A stretch of DNA of 64,000 nucleotides from Ensifer sp. IC3342 (GCF_020193655.1 NZ_JADYVE010000007.1:248001-312000), one strand, 5' to 3'; counted from the first letter of the stretch, positions 35,171 through 46,013 are shown. Notes: a model not told the origin generated them from the sequence alone. Made by a program: numbers and translations.

Positions 35171-36493
35171 TTACTTCTTGAGTTCGGCCTGTTCCGGGCT
35201 GGCCGGGAAGGACGGATCCGTCTTCTTGCCGCGCAGGAGATCGAGCGCGTAGTTGAGCTGAATGTCGTCCTTGGCTTCCGGCGGGACATAGGCCACCGAG
35301 CCGGAGCCCTCTTCGGTTTCGTTCTGGCCCGTAATATGGCCGCGCAGGTCGGATTCGCCCTGCGCTTCCACCTTGCCCAGAAGCTCCGGCGGCAGCGGCT
35401 GCTCGACCTTGATGTCCGGCGAAATGCCGGTGCCCTGGATCGATTTGCCGGAAGGTGTGTAGTAGAGCGCAGTCGTCAGGCGCAGCGCGCCGGCGTCGCC
35501 CAGCGGAATGATCGTCTGGACCGAGCCCTTGCCGAAGGACCGTGTGCCGAGAACCGTGGCGCGCTTCAGATCCTGGAGCGCACCGGCAACGATTTCCGAC
35601 GCCGATGCCGAGCCGCCGTTGACGAGCACGATGACCGGCTTGCCGTCGGCGAGATCACCCGGCGTCGCATTGAAGCGACGGGTCTCGTCCGGGTTGCGGC
35701 CGCGGGTCGAAACGACCTCGCCCCGCTCGAGGAACGCGTCCGAAACATTGATCGCCTGGTCGAGCAGACCGCCCGGATTGAGACGCAGGTCGAGCACGTA
35801 GCCCTTCAGCTTGTCTGCCGGGACTTCCGCTTTGATCTTCTCGATACCCTTCTTCAGGTCATCGAAGGTCTTCTCGGTGAAGGAGATGACGCGCAGATAG
35901 CCAACGTCACCTTCGGTGCGGTATTTCACGGCACGGACGGCGATCACGTCGCGAACGATCGTCAGCTCGATCGGCTTCTCGGCGCCCTTGCGCAGAATGG
36001 TGAGCTTGATCGGCGTGCCGACGGCGCCGCGCATCTTGTCGACAGCTTCCTCGAGCTTCAGGCCGCGAACGTCCTGGCCGTCGATTTTCGAGATGAAGTC
36101 GCCGGCAAGCACGCCAGCGCGCGCAGCAGGCGTATCGTCGATCGGGCTCGTCACCTTAACGAGATCGTCTTCCATGGTCACTTCGATACCGAGACCGCCG
36201 AATTCGCCGCGCGTCTGAGTGCGCATATCCTCGGCGTCCGTCGAGTTCATGTAGCTCGAATGCGGGTCGAGCGAGGAGAGCATGCCGTTGATGGCATTCT
36301 CGATCAGTTTGTCATCCTGCGGGGGCGTCACATACTGCGCCCGCACACGCTCGAAAACGTCGCCGAAAATCGCCAGTTCGCGGTACGTCGACGAATTGGC
36401 TGCCACGGCCGGAATGGTCGCCGAATAGACGACGCCCATCGCCGTCGCACCCATCAGCGCCCCGACCAGAACAAGTGAAGCTCTACGTATCAT
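35171..36493 (-). CDS. ctpA: carboxyl-terminal processing protease (S41 family)
   Basis: 440 residues, periplasmic serine protease. N-terminal membrane/signal segment 'ASLVLVGALMGATAMGVVYS' (20 residues), a PDZ domain at about 95-175 ('GGLGIEVTMEDDLVKVTSPID', 21 positions), and the S41 catalytic domain with Ser in 'NGGSASASEI' and Lys in 'GTRSFGKGSVQT'. CtpA trims proteins of the cell envelope. ATG 36493 has GGAAAGG upstream and overlaps the end of the envC-like gene by 11 bp, so the two are coupled. Confidence 0.95.
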   Translation of the reverse strand: MIRRASLVLVGALMGATAMGVVYSATIPAVAANSSTYRELAIFGDVFERVRAQYVTPPQDDKLIENAINGMLSSLDPHSSYMNSTDAEDMRTQTRGEFGGLGIEVTMEDDLVKVTSPIDDTPAARAGVLAGDFISKIDGQDVRGLKLEEAVDKMRGAVGTPIKLTILRKGAEKPIELTIVRDVIAVRAVKYRTEGDVGYLRVISFTEKTFDDLKKGIEKIKAEVPADKLKGYVLDLRLNPGGLLDQAINVSDAFLERGEVVSTRGRNPDETRRFNATPGDLADGKPVIVLVNGGSASASEIVAGALQDLKRATVLGTRSFGKGSVQTIIPLGDAGALRLTTALYYTPSGKSIQGTGISPDIKVEQPLPPELLGKVEAQGESDLRGHITGQNETEEGSGSVAYVPPEAKDDIQLNYALDLLRGKKTDPSFPASPEQAELKK

Positions 36494-37907
36494 TTCGCGC
36501 CTTTCCAACCTCTGCTGCGGACCACCACGGCCGGGAATCGACCGGTTTTCCGTCTTTTCGGAATTCAATGTAAAGCGTTGGCCTGTCTGTTTCCAGCGCC
36601 AAGGCCGACGCACTCGCGACTCTTTTTGCACCCATCGTCGCCAAGGGCTCCCCAGCCACGACGAACTGTCCCGGCCGGACACTCACATTTTCCATGCCCG
36701 ACAGAACGATATGGTATCCATCGCCGGGATTGAGAATGATCATCTGCCCATAGCTGCGGAAACTTCCGGCGTAGACGATCCAACCGTCTGCCGGCGTGGT
36801 CACCAATGCGCCCGCATTGGTTTCCAGCATGATGCCCTGCAGCGAATGCCCGGTGCCGTCAGCATCGCCAAACTGCCGCAGGAGCGCGCCCGCCACGGGA
36901 TAGGCAAGCCTCTCCCGCAACTCAGAAAACACATATGCGGGCGCAATGCGGTTTTTGTCGGGCACCGCGTTGCGGGCAATCTCTCGGGCCTCTTCGCGCT
37001 CGGCCTCGCTCATCCGCCGGCGCTCCTCCTCCTGCGCGCGAGCGGCCGCGGCGGCGTCCCGCACCGAGGAGATCTCGGTCTCGAGCGACGAAATCAATCC
37101 TTCAAGGTTGGTCGCCTGCGAGGCCAGTTCCTGGGCCTTGCGCTGCTCGACCGCAAGTTCGTTCGCATTCTGCTGCCGCAGCTTTTCCTTTTCGGTCACC
37201 AGCATCGACATGCGGCGCTCTTCCTCGAGATTGGCCGTCATCGCCGCCGTCAATTCATTCCGCTGTTTTCCGATGCCACTGCGAATGTCTGCCAGCGCCT
37301 TCAGATCGGCGACGAGACTGTCGGTCTGCTCGCGCATCTCCGGCACAACGGCGCCAAGGAGGATTGCACTGCGGACGGAGGCTAGCGCGTCCTCCGGCGT
37401 GACGAGGATGGCCGGCGGCGGATTTCGCCCCATGCGCTGCAGGGCGGCAAGCACTTCGGCAAGTATGCCGCGGCGCGCACGGAGCGACCGCCGCACCACG
37501 TCCTCTTTCACGCGCAGGTCGTTGAGCTTCTTTTCGCCATCGGCAATCTGCTGCTCAAGCCCCCGTCGCTTGCTTGCAGACTCGACGATCGCGGCGCGGA
37601 GCGCCTCGTTGCTCTTGTCGATCTCAGCGATCGTCTGCTCAAGCGCTTCGGCGCGCTCGCGCGAGAGCGTGATGGTCTTTGAAAGCGCGTCGAGCTCGCT
37701 GCGTGTGCTGTCGCGCCTAAGCGCCAGATCAGCTGCGGGGTCCGGCGCTGCCTGTTCGTTCGCCGGCGCGCCGGCAGGAGCCCCGACGGTTGTGTCCTGG
37801 GCAACAGCCGGCGCGTTTAAACTGAAAAGCACAGCCAATGCCGCTGCATTGCGTCTGACCCGACGCGCCGCGCATCTCAAATCGGCACTTTTCTCTCGGC
37901 CCGTCAT
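36483..37907 (-). CDS. envC: murein hydrolase activator EnvC-like (coiled coil + degenerate LytM)
   Basis: 474 residues. Signal peptide to about residue 36 ('APAVAQD'), long coiled coil at about 60-310 rich in Glu, Arg and Leu, and a C-terminal LytM/M23 domain. The M23 zinc motifs appear incomplete: 'GTGHSLQGIMLE' keeps one histidine but the HxH site reads 'YIEFR'. This is as in EnvC, which activates amidases rather than cutting peptidoglycan itself. Coupled to ctpA. Confidence 0.88.
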   Translation of the reverse strand: MTGREKSADLRCAARRVRRNAAALAVLFSLNAPAVAQDTTVGAPAGAPANEQAAPDPAADLALRRDSTRSELDALSKTITLSRERAEALEQTIAEIDKSNEALRAAIVESASKRRGLEQQIADGEKKLNDLRVKEDVVRRSLRARRGILAEVLAALQRMGRNPPPAILVTPEDALASVRSAILLGAVVPEMREQTDSLVADLKALADIRSGIGKQRNELTAAMTANLEEERRMSMLVTEKEKLRQQNANELAVEQRKAQELASQATNLEGLISSLETEISSVRDAAAAARAQEEERRRMSEAEREEAREIARNAVPDKNRIAPAYVFSELRERLAYPVAGALLRQFGDADGTGHSLQGIMLETNAGALVTTPADGWIVYAGSFRSYGQMIILNPGDGYHIVLSGMENVSVRPGQFVVAGEPLATMGAKRVASASALALETDRPTLYIEFRKDGKPVDSRPWWSAAEVGKARNDT

Positions 37908-38015
37908 CCAGCCCGATGCTTCCCTGCAACAATAGGTAAGAAAACCCTAATCTGATTTGGCCGGGTCAACCAACACATAATCGTGTTATCGCGTCCGTGA
38001 ATCACAAGCGTCTCA

Positions 38016-38498
38016 TCAGGCGCGATGGTAGGGATGACCCGACAGGATCGTCACGGCACGGTAAAGCTGCTCGGCAATCAGGATTCGCACGAGCTGGTGC
38101 GGCCAGGTCATCTTGCCAAGACAGAGTATCGCGTCAGCGCGTGCGTGCAGCGCCGGATCCAGACCGTCCGCGCCGCCGATCGCGATCATCAGATCGCGCT
38201 TTCCACTGTCCCGGAAGGTGCCCATGAGCGAAGCGAAGGCTTCCGAGTCGATCGCCTTTCCGCGTTCGTCGAGCAACACGAGCAGGCTGCCGTCCGCGAG
38301 CGCCTTTTCAAGCTGAGCGGCCTCCTCGCGCTTGCGCGTCTCCGCGTTGCCAGCGCGGCTTTCGTTGACTTCCACGACCCGGGCGAACTCCAGCCCCACC
38401 GCAGGCCCCGCCTTGGCGAAGCGGTCGAGATAACGGCCCGCGAGGTCCTTTTCCGGCCCCGCCTTCAGGCGGCCGACTGCGAAAAGTCCGATACGCAC
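38016..38498 (-). CDS. rlmH: 23S rRNA pseudouridine-1915 N3-methyltransferase
   Basis: 160 residues, SPOUT-fold methyltransferase acting on assembled 70S ribosomes. The trefoil knot is seen as 'LLVLLDERGKAIDSEAFA', 'MIAIGGADGLDPALHARAD', and 'TWPHQLVRILIAEQLYRAVTIL' with 'GHPYHRA' at the C-terminus. The start is GTG 38498, giving the conserved 'RIGLFAVGRLKAGPE'; the upstream in-frame ATG at 38567 would add residues unlike the family. Confidence 0.95.
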   Translation of the reverse strand: MRIGLFAVGRLKAGPEKDLAGRYLDRFAKAGPAVGLEFARVVEVNESRAGNAETRKREEAAQLEKALADGSLLVLLDERGKAIDSEAFASLMGTFRDSGKRDLMIAIGGADGLDPALHARADAILCLGKMTWPHQLVRILIAEQLYRAVTILSGHPYHRA

Positions 38499-38659
38499 GA
38501 CCCGATCATCCCTACCGGTGCCAGATCGATCCTGCAATTCGACTGGCAAAACCACTCTTGCTGCCATCAGCCCGGGCGGGCGATGACAGCCGCATTTCCA
38601 TTCGACACCGGCGCTGTCGCTCCGTCCTGAGGCTTTGGGTCAGGCACGCGCGGCGCGTC

Positions 38660-39073
38660 TTAGTGCAGGGTACCGTCCTCGATTTCCGGGGCCGCCCACA
38701 TCTTTTCGATGTTGTAGAACTCCCGGATCTCCGGCCGGAAGATGTGAACGATCACATCGCCGGTGTCGATCAGCACCCAGTCGCCACCTTCAAGGCCTTC
38801 GACGCGGGAATTGCCAAACCCTTCGTCCTTCAGGTCCGTGATCAGGTGGTCGGCAATCGCCATCACATGCCTGTTCGACCGCCCGGAGACAACAACCATG
38901 AAGTCTCCCAGCGCCGATTTTCCGGCAATGTTGATGGTGACGATATCTTCTGCTTTGGAGTCCTCTAGGCTTTCGAGGACCAGGTTAAGCGCACGGACAG
39001 CGGCTTCGTCGCTTGATTCCGTGCTGCGCGGGTATGCGGTTGCCGCATAACCCTTTGCGTGTACTGTTGTCAG
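38660..39073 (-). CDS. rsfS: ribosomal silencing factor RsfS, apparent CTG start
   Basis: Binds ribosomal protein L14 and blocks subunit joining in starvation. The conserved core is all in one frame: 'LNLVLESLEDSKAEDIVTINIAGKSALGDFMVVVSGRSNRHV' (long block, outline only), then 'FGNSRVEGLEGGDWVLIDTGDVIVHIF'. The only ATG in frame (38899) lies inside this core and would remove about 58 residues. An in-frame TAG is at 39086-39088, and between it and the ATG there is no GTG or TTG. The best start is CTG 39073 with AAGGAAA five bases upstream, giving a 137-residue protein. Confidence 0.85.
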   Translation of the reverse strand: MTTVHAKGYAATAYPRSTESSDEAAVRALNLVLESLEDSKAEDIVTINIAGKSALGDFMVVVSGRSNRHVMAIADHLITDLKDEGFGNSRVEGLEGGDWVLIDTGDVIVHIFRPEIREFYNIEKMWAAPEIEDGTLH

Positions 39074-39212
39074 GGTCTTTCCTTTCTAAAAGAACAGAAC
39101 AGGCACTTCCGATTCGACGATCAGGATCGAACCGCCCTTAAATGTAGGCACCAAACCATGAGGGTTTCAAGACGCGAGAAATGAATCATGGGAATTCATG
39201 CGGATTTCACCA

Positions 39213-39315
39213 CTGCATGTTCCCTTAAATCGAAGCGGATTTTAAGGATATGAACAGTAGCAACTCCAAGATCTACAGCGAACTCTGCACGTCTGATGAG
39301 ACGTCCGGCGCTGTC
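39213..39315 (+). repeat. RIME1-like element overlapping the nadD 3' end
   Basis: CTGCATGTTCCCTTAAATCG start, partly degraded inner region, CTACAGCG linker and GACGTCCGGCGCTGTC end. Unlike other copies it is not purely intergenic: bases 39273-39315 encode the last residues of the nadD product on the minus strand. Confidence 0.8.
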
Positions 39316-39923
39316 GAGCGAAGGGCCGTGGAACTGAGCGGCGAGCGTGGTCCGTGAATGAATGTCCAGGCGGGTGCGGGGTGGAAGGCGAGCGCCAGAG
39401 CATCGTCCTCGTCGATACGGGCATAGTCGAAGGTCCGCGCCATGCGCGAGGAAAGATAGGCAAGCGTCGAGCCCGGCCTGTCGATGATCGCGATCGGAAA
39501 GGTCGAGACAATCTTGCGCCAGTTCTGCCAGCGGTGGAAATTCTTGAGGTTGTCCGCCCCCATCACCCAGACGAAGCGTACGTCGCGGTTGCGGGCGCGG
39601 ACGATTTCGAGTGTGCGAGCCGTATAACTCTGGCCGAGCGCCTGCTCGAAGGCCGTGACCTTGATGCGGGGATTGGAGGCGATCTTCTCGCTGAGTGCAA
39701 TGCGGTCCGCCAGCGGCGCAAGATCATTGTGGTTCTTCAGCGGGTTGCCGGGCGTCACCATCCACCAGAGCTGGTCGAGGCCGAGCCTGCGCAGCGCCGT
39801 TTCGGCGACGAGGAGATGGCCGCCATGGGGTGGGTTGAACGATCCGCCGAAGAGGCCAACCGTCATCCCGCTTTCGACATGCGGCATGCGCAGATAGCGC
39901 GCGTTCACTCGCGGCGGGATCAC
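39273..39923 (-). CDS. nadD: nicotinate-nucleotide adenylyltransferase
   Basis: 216 residues. NadD makes deamido-NAD from nicotinate mononucleotide and ATP. Nucleotidyltransferase motifs: 'GLFGGSFNPPHGGHLL' (HxGH), 'WWMVTPGNPLK', and 'HGPRSPLSSTALR' (SSTxxR). The last dozen residues are read from a RIME repeat, so the C-terminus is not the ancestral one. GTG 39923 matches the family's longer N-terminus; ATG 39887 and ATG 39866 are alternatives. The GTG is just after the proA stop, which fits coupling. Confidence 0.93.
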   Translation of the reverse strand: MIPPRVNARYLRMPHVESGMTVGLFGGSFNPPHGGHLLVAETALRRLGLDQLWWMVTPGNPLKNHNDLAPLADRIALSEKIASNPRIKVTAFEQALGQSYTARTLEIVRARNRDVRFVWVMGADNLKNFHRWQNWRKIVSTFPIAIIDRPGSTLAYLSSRMARTFDYARIDEDDALALAFHPAPAWTFIHGPRSPLSSTALRSTAPDVSSDVQSSL

Positions 39924-39924
39924 G

Positions 39925-41208
39925 TCAGGACCGCACCTGTCCCGTGCCGCGGACGCGGTATTTGAACGACGTCAGCTGTTCGACGCCGACGGGGCCGCGC
40001 GCATGCATCTTGCCGGTGGCGATGCCGATTTCGCCGCCCATGCCGAACTCGCCGCCGTCGGCAAACTGCGTCGAGGCGTTGTGCAGGAGGATGGCGGAGT
40101 CGATCTCCGAGAAGAAGCGCTCGACGACGGCTGGATCTTCCGCGATAACCGCTTCGGTATGGGCGGACGACCAGGTATTGATGTGGTCGATGGCGCCGGA
40201 AATGCCGTCGACCAGCTTCGCCGAAATGATCGCGTCGAGATATTCGGTCGCCCAATCCCCGTCGGTCGCGGCTTTCAGACCCGGCAGCAGTGCTTCCAGA
40301 TCCTTCGAAACCCTGACTTCGCAGCCGGCGTCAACGAGCACTTGCAGCAGCGGCTTCGCAAAACGATCCGCGGCATTGCGGTCGATGAGCAGCGTTTCCG
40401 CGGCGCCGCAGATGCCGGTGCGGCGCATCTTGGCGTTGACGACGATTTTCTTCGCCATGTCGAGATCGGCCGAGGCGTCGACATAGATGTGGCAGAGGCC
40501 TTCGAGATGCGCGAAGACCGGCACCCGCGCCTCGTTCTGAACGCGGGCGACAAGGCTTTTTCCCCCGCGCGGCACGATCACGTCGATCGCGCCGTTGAGG
40601 CCGGTGAGCATGGCGCCGACGGCGGCGCGATCGGCGACCGGCACCGTCTGGATCGCGTGCTCCGGAAGGCCGGCGGCCTTCAGTCCCTCGACCAGACAGG
40701 CATGGATCGCCCGCGACGAATGAAAACTGTCGGAGCCGCCGCGCAGGATCACCGCATTGCCGGCCTTGAGGCAGAGCGCGCCGGCATCGGCCGTGACGTT
40801 AGGCCGGCTTTCGTAGATCACGCCGATCACACCGAGCGGCGTGCGCACGCGCTCGATATGCAGACCGTTCGGGCGATCCCATTCGGCAATCACGTCGCCG
40901 ATCGGATCCTTGAGGGCGGCGATCGCGCGAATGCCGTCGGCCATATCGCGGATGCGGTCCCGGTTGAGCGTGAGACGATCGATGAAGGCCTTGGCGACGC
41001 CGGTTTTGTGGGCGTTTTCAAGATCGACCGCATTGGCCGCGAGGATTTCCTCCGTCCTGGCGACAATCGCATCTGCCATGGCGATCAGCGCCGCGTGCTT
41101 GCGCTCGGCGCTCGCAACGGCGAGCGGTCGGCTTGCCGCCTTGGCGCGACGGCCGATTTCCAGCATGACGTTGTTGACGTCGTCGCCGTTATTGACCGCG
41201 TCAAGCAT
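39925..41208 (-). CDS. proA: gamma-glutamyl phosphate reductase
   Basis: 427 residues, second enzyme of proline synthesis, reducing gamma-glutamyl phosphate to the semialdehyde with NADPH. The catalytic cysteine lies in '[17 protein letters not shown]' near residue 285, and '[27 protein letters not shown]' (27 positions) is diagnostic. The ATG at 41208 overlaps the end of proB by eight bases with GAGG upstream; translation is coupled. Confidence 0.97.
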   Translation of the reverse strand: MLDAVNNGDDVNNVMLEIGRRAKAASRPLAVASAERKHAALIAMADAIVARTEEILAANAVDLENAHKTGVAKAFIDRLTLNRDRIRDMADGIRAIAALKDPIGDVIAEWDRPNGLHIERVRTPLGVIGVIYESRPNVTADAGALCLKAGNAVILRGGSDSFHSSRAIHACLVEGLKAAGLPEHAIQTVPVADRAAVGAMLTGLNGAIDVIVPRGGKSLVARVQNEARVPVFAHLEGLCHIYVDASADLDMAKKIVVNAKMRRTGICGAAETLLIDRNAADRFAKPLLQVLVDAGCEVRVSKDLEALLPGLKAATDGDWATEYLDAIISAKLVDGISGAIDHINTWSSAHTEAVIAEDPAVVERFFSEIDSAILLHNASTQFADGGEFGMGGEIGIATGKMHARGPVGVEQLTSFKYRVRGTGQVRS

Positions 41209-42382
41209 GAACCTCGCCCTTCCTCTCGTCTCTTCCATCGTCCACGCGCGCCCCGGCGGGACCCGTCATCACCAGGTCGTCGCGGTGCACCATCGCCGCA
41301 CGGCCGGCATAGCCGAGGATCTCGGCGATCTCGGCCGATTTCTTCCCGGCGATCTGGCGGGCCTCGTCGGCATCGTAGCCGGCAAGGCCGCGGGCGATCT
41401 CGCGGCCTGCCGCGCCGAGGATCGCAATCGTGTCGCCACGGCTGAAGCTGCCCGTCACCTGCCGGACACCGGCCGGCAGCAGGCTCTTGCCGGAGCGCAG
41501 CGCCGTTTCAGCCCCGGCGTCGATTATAAGCGTGCCAGCCGGCAGAAGCTGCCCGGCGATCCAGGTCTTGCGGGCGGTCACCGGCGAGCCGGCCGGCGCG
41601 AACCAGGAGGAGCGGGCGCCACATTCGATCGCGTTCAGCGGATGGTCCGGCTTGCCCGAGGCGATGATCATCGCGCAGCCCGCAGTGGTCGCGATCTTGC
41701 CGGCATCGATCTTGGTGCGCATGCCGCCGCGCGAAAGCTCGGAGGCCGCGCCCCCGGCCATCGCCTCGATCTCCGGTGTGATTTCGGCGATCGTATCGAG
41801 GAAGCGTGCGTCGGGGTCGAGATGCGGCGGGGCGGTGTAAAGTCCGTCGATATCGGAAAGCAATACGAGCAGGTCGGCGCCAACCATCGTCGCCACCCGG
41901 GCGGCCAGCCGATCGTTGTCGCCGTAACGAATTTCGGTCGTCGCGACGGTGTCGTTCTCGTTGATGATCGGCACGGCGCCAAGTTTCAGCAGTTGGTTGA
42001 TGGTTGCGCGCGCATTGAGATAACGGCGGCGCTCTTCCGTGTCGCCGAGCGTCAAGAGGACCTGGCCGGCAATGATCTGATCGGTCGAAAGGCTTTCCGA
42101 CCAGGCGCGCGCCAGGGCGATCTGGCCGACGGCGGCTGCCGCCTGGCTTTCCTCGAGCTTGAGCGCCCCGGCCGGAAGATCGAGCACCGTCCGCCCGAGC
42201 GCAATCGCGCCCGAAGAGACGACGAGCACCTCCACGCCCTTTGCCTTTAATGCGGCAATGTCGGCGCACATGGCATCAAGCCAGGCCTTCTTCAGCCCCG
42301 ACTTGCGATCGACCAGCAGTGCCGACCCGATCTTGATGACGACCCGGCGGTATTTTTGCAGCGGTTTGCGGGTCTTTGTCAT
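41201..42382 (-). CDS. proB: glutamate 5-kinase
   Basis: 393 residues, first enzyme of proline synthesis. Amino-acid kinase domain at about 10-265 ('[12 protein letters not shown]', '[12 protein letters not shown]', '[11 protein letters not shown]', '[18 protein letters not shown]') and a C-terminal PUA domain at about 285-370. It lies two bases after the obgE... start side of proA and one base before obgE's stop, so obgE-proB-proA form one run. Confidence 0.97.
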   Translation of the reverse strand: MTKTRKPLQKYRRVVIKIGSALLVDRKSGLKKAWLDAMCADIAALKAKGVEVLVVSSGAIALGRTVLDLPAGALKLEESQAAAAVGQIALARAWSESLSTDQIIAGQVLLTLGDTEERRRYLNARATINQLLKLGAVPIINENDTVATTEIRYGDNDRLAARVATMVGADLLVLLSDIDGLYTAPPHLDPDARFLDTIAEITPEIEAMAGGAASELSRGGMRTKIDAGKIATTAGCAMIIASGKPDHPLNAIECGARSSWFAPAGSPVTARKTWIAGQLLPAGTLIIDAGAETALRSGKSLLPAGVRQVTGSFSRGDTIAILGAAGREIARGLAGYDADEARQIAGKKSAEIAEILGYAGRAAMVHRDDLVMTGPAGARVDDGRDERKGEVHA

Positions 42383-42383
42383 C

Positions 42384-43409
<1,026 letters not shown>

Positions 43410-43464
43410 TCAGTATATTCGCCGCCATCGATATAGGCGGTTACCCTGGAGGTCAAAGACTATC

Positions 43465-44325
43465 GTGCGGTTCACGAGCTACAATATTCAATACGGCATC
43501 GGTCTCGACGGGCGTTTCGACCCCGAGCGCATTGCCGCTTCTCTCCACGGGGCCGACATCATCGCCTTGCAGGAGGTGACGCGCAACTTCCATCGCAACG
43601 GCAATGCCGACCTCGTCTCGATTTTCGAAGAGCTGCTCCCGGACTATTTTTCCGTTTTCCATGCGCCCTGCGACATCGATGCCGGCTCGACGATCGAGAA
43701 CGGCCGCGCGGTCAATCGCCGTTTTCAGTTCGGCAACATGATCCTGTCGCGCTGGCCCATCCTTTCGACGCGACTGATAGCCTTGCCGCGGACGCGGACC
43801 GTCAGCCCCATGAACCTGCAGCGCGGTGCGACGGAAGCGCTGATTGCGACACCGACCGGCGCGCTCCGCGTCTATTCCGTCCATCTCGACCATGTGCTTC
43901 CCGGCGAACGCATCAGCCAGATCGAGTTTCTGAAACAAAGGCTTGTCAACTATCCGCTCGAAGGCGGCGCGATCTCGGGCGCGGCCGATTTCGGCTTCGC
44001 CGAGCCTCCGCATCCGGAGGATTTCGTCGTGATGGGCGATTTCAACATGGTGCCGGAATCGCCCGAATATAATGCAATGGTCGGGACGTCGGATGCCTAT
44101 TACGGTCGCTCGCTGCGCATGAGCAATCCGGTCGACGCACTTGCCCATCTCGGCCGGCTGACGCCGCAAAGCTACAGCTGGATTCACCCGGATGATCGTC
44201 AGCGGCGTATGCATCTCGACTATTGTTTCCTCAGTGCCGGTCTGGTTCCCCGCCTGAAGGATGCCTGGACCGATTATGATGCCACGGGGTCCGACCACCT
44301 GCCGGTCGGAATCGAACTCCATTAA
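43465..44325 (+). CDS. endonuclease/exonuclease/phosphatase family protein
   Basis: About 286 residues of the DNase I-like fold. 'RFTSYNIQYGIG' and 'IIALQEVTRNF' (catalytic Glu) at the N-terminus, 'VVMGDFNMVPES' near residue 195, and 'GSDHLPVGIEL' at the C-terminus give the complete metal-dependent active site. Substrate (nucleic acid, lipid or sugar phosphate) unknown. It starts with GTG 43465, with GGAGG 12 bases upstream. It is the only plus-strand gene in a long minus-strand cluster. Confidence 0.87.
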   Translation: MRFTSYNIQYGIGLDGRFDPERIAASLHGADIIALQEVTRNFHRNGNADLVSIFEELLPDYFSVFHAPCDIDAGSTIENGRAVNRRFQFGNMILSRWPILSTRLIALPRTRTVSPMNLQRGATEALIATPTGALRVYSVHLDHVLPGERISQIEFLKQRLVNYPLEGGAISGAADFGFAEPPHPEDFVVMGDFNMVPESPEYNAMVGTSDAYYGRSLRMSNPVDALAHLGRLTPQSYSWIHPDDRQRRMHLDYCFLSAGLVPRLKDAWTDYDATGSDHLPVGIELH

Positions 44326-44328
44326 GCG

Positions 44329-44365
44329 GAAAACCCGCGAAGGCTGGCCTTCGCGGGTCTCTTTA
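44329..44365. terminator. bidirectional intrinsic terminator
   Basis: Perfect 11-bp stem ACCCGCGAAGG-ctgg-CCTTCGCGGGT between convergent genes, with TCTCTTTATT on the plus side and TTTTCC on the minus side. Confidence 0.88.
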
Positions 44366-44950
44366 TTAGTACGGCCGACGCAGATCCGCGGCTGTCAGAC
44401 GCGTCTCGACATGCGCGACCATGGCGTTGCGGGCGAGCGCGTAGATCTGGCTGCAGCCGGTGATCTTGAAGCCGAGCTTCTCCTGGATCCCGAGCGAACC
44501 GGGATTGTCGGCAAAGACGCCTGAATGGAGCACAGTGTCCGGCATGCGTCGGAAGAAGCGCTCGACCGCCGCGTGGACCGCCTCGCTCGCCAACCCCTTG
44601 CCCCAGTAGAACCGGTGCAGCCAGTAGCCGACATGCCACTGACCGTGGCGGAGCTCGATGCCGACGCAGCCGATATGGACATCGTCGCCGGTGGTGACGG
44701 CGAGCGCCCAGTCCGGCAAAACGTTGGCTGCCTGGCGGTTCAGCCAGTCGAGCGCATCCTGATGGTCATAAGGCGCAGGGACGTGCGCCAGCATGCGCGC
44801 GACCTGGAAGTCGCCAAGCGACTGGGCGATAGCCTCCGCATCGGCAAGCCGGTGCGGCCTGAGCCTGAGCCGTTCGGTTTCGATGACCGGGCAGGGGCCG
44901 GGATCGGGACGGACGATGACCCGTGACCGTTCGGGAACGAGCGCGTTCAT
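44366..44950 (-). CDS. GNAT family N-acetyltransferase
   Basis: About 194 residues, RimJ/RimL-type: 'PVIETERLRLRPHRLADAEAI' near residue 20, 'VGYWLHRFYWGKGLASEAV' with the acetyl-CoA loop, and 'NPGSLGIQEKLGF'. The substrate is unknown. The ATG overlaps the TGA of the upstream acetyltransferase gene (ATGA), so the two are coupled and may have arisen by duplication. Confidence 0.9.
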   Translation of the reverse strand: MNALVPERSRVIVRPDPGPCPVIETERLRLRPHRLADAEAIAQSLGDFQVARMLAHVPAPYDHQDALDWLNRQAANVLPDWALAVTTGDDVHIGCVGIELRHGQWHVGYWLHRFYWGKGLASEAVHAAVERFFRRMPDTVLHSGVFADNPGSLGIQEKLGFKITGCSQIYALARNAMVAHVETRLTAADLRRPY

Positions 44951-45579
44951 CGCATGCCTCCCCAGCTTCTCAGCGAGACCCAGGTCTTGCGGTCGAGCCG
45001 GTACCATTCGACCGACATCATGCCGCCGAGCGCCAGGCTTTCGACCATGCCGGAGCCCTGGAACTGAAAGCCGCACTTCTGGATGACCCGCCGCGAGGCG
45101 ATGTTCATGACGCGGCAGCGCGCATCGATCTGGTCGATGTCGCGGGTGCGGAAGGCCATGTCGGTCAGCGCTTGCGCAGCTTCCGTGGCGTAGCCCTGGT
45201 TCCAATAGGGTTCACCCAGCCAGTAGCCGAGCTCCGCCGTCTTGCCGTCGGGATGCGGCTCGATACCGCAGCAACCCAGGAATGCGCCATTGTCCGCCTT
45301 CGTGATCGCGTAGACGCACTTGCCAATCGTGCCGGCTTTTGCGCGTCGCACGAAATCGGCCGCATCCGCCGTGGTGTAGGGGTGCGGCATGCGCGAGACC
45401 ATGGTGGCGATATTGGCGTTGTTGGCAAGATGGGCAAGGGCGTCGATATCGTCTTCATGCGGCGCGCGCAAAACGAGCCTGGGCGATAACAATATCGGGC
45501 AATCGGTCCTTGACCGCTGGGGCCTCAGCCTTTGTTCGGGAGACCGGGATTGGTCTTCCCTCAAGAGCTCGGTTTGCAT
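44947..45579 (-). CDS. GNAT family N-acetyltransferase
   Basis: About 210 residues, RimJ/RimL-type, similar in plan to its downstream neighbour: 'LLSPRLVLRAPHEDDIDALAHLAN', 'ELGYWLGEPYWNQGYATEAAQ', and 'NIASRRVIQKCGF'. GGAGGAAG lies upstream of ATG 45579. It sits between rpmA and obgE, a place where many rhizobia carry acetyltransferase genes. Confidence 0.9.
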   Translation of the reverse strand: MQTELLREDQSRSPEQRLRPQRSRTDCPILLSPRLVLRAPHEDDIDALAHLANNANIATMVSRMPHPYTTADAADFVRRAKAGTIGKCVYAITKADNGAFLGCCGIEPHPDGKTAELGYWLGEPYWNQGYATEAAQALTDMAFRTRDIDQIDARCRVMNIASRRVIQKCGFQFQGSGMVESLALGGMMSVEWYRLDRKTWVSLRSWGGMR

Positions 45580-45710
45580 GGTTCTTCCTCCAGACATGCG
45601 AAAAGGGGAGTTGGGCACCGTCCCATCTCCCCTTTGAAGTCTGGCTTTTGAACCTTGCGGGTGCATCAGCCGGGTCGATGAGACGCCGGCTGTTTTAGAG
45701 CGCTACCGGC

Positions 45711-45980
45711 TTATTCCGCTGCTTCCGCTTTCGGCATTACAGACACGTAAACTCGGCCGTTGGCCTTCGTGCGGAAGTCCACGTTACCTGCCGTAAGCGC
45801 AAAAATCGTATGGTCCTTGCCGAGGCCGACATTGGCGCCCGCATGCCACTTCGTGCCGCGCTGGCGCACGATGATGTTGCCCGCAACGACGGCTTCGCCG
45901 CCGAACTTCTTCACGCCAAGGCGCTTGGACTCAGAATCGCGACCGTTGCGCGACGAACCGCCAGCTTTTTTGTGTGCCAT
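45711..45980 (-). CDS. rpmA: 50S ribosomal protein L27
   Basis: 89 residues beginning '[20 protein letters not shown]', which is the diagnostic L27 N-terminus reaching the peptidyl-transferase centre. No N-terminal cleavage extension is present. It follows rplU by 33 bp. Confidence 0.99.
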   Translation of the reverse strand: MAHKKAGGSSRNGRDSESKRLGVKKFGGEAVVAGNIIVRQRGTKWHAGANVGLGKDHTIFALTAGNVDFRTKANGRVYVSVMPKAEAAE

Positions 45981-46013
45981 TGGTGTTCTCCTTTAAACCT
46001 TCGATCCCGGAAC

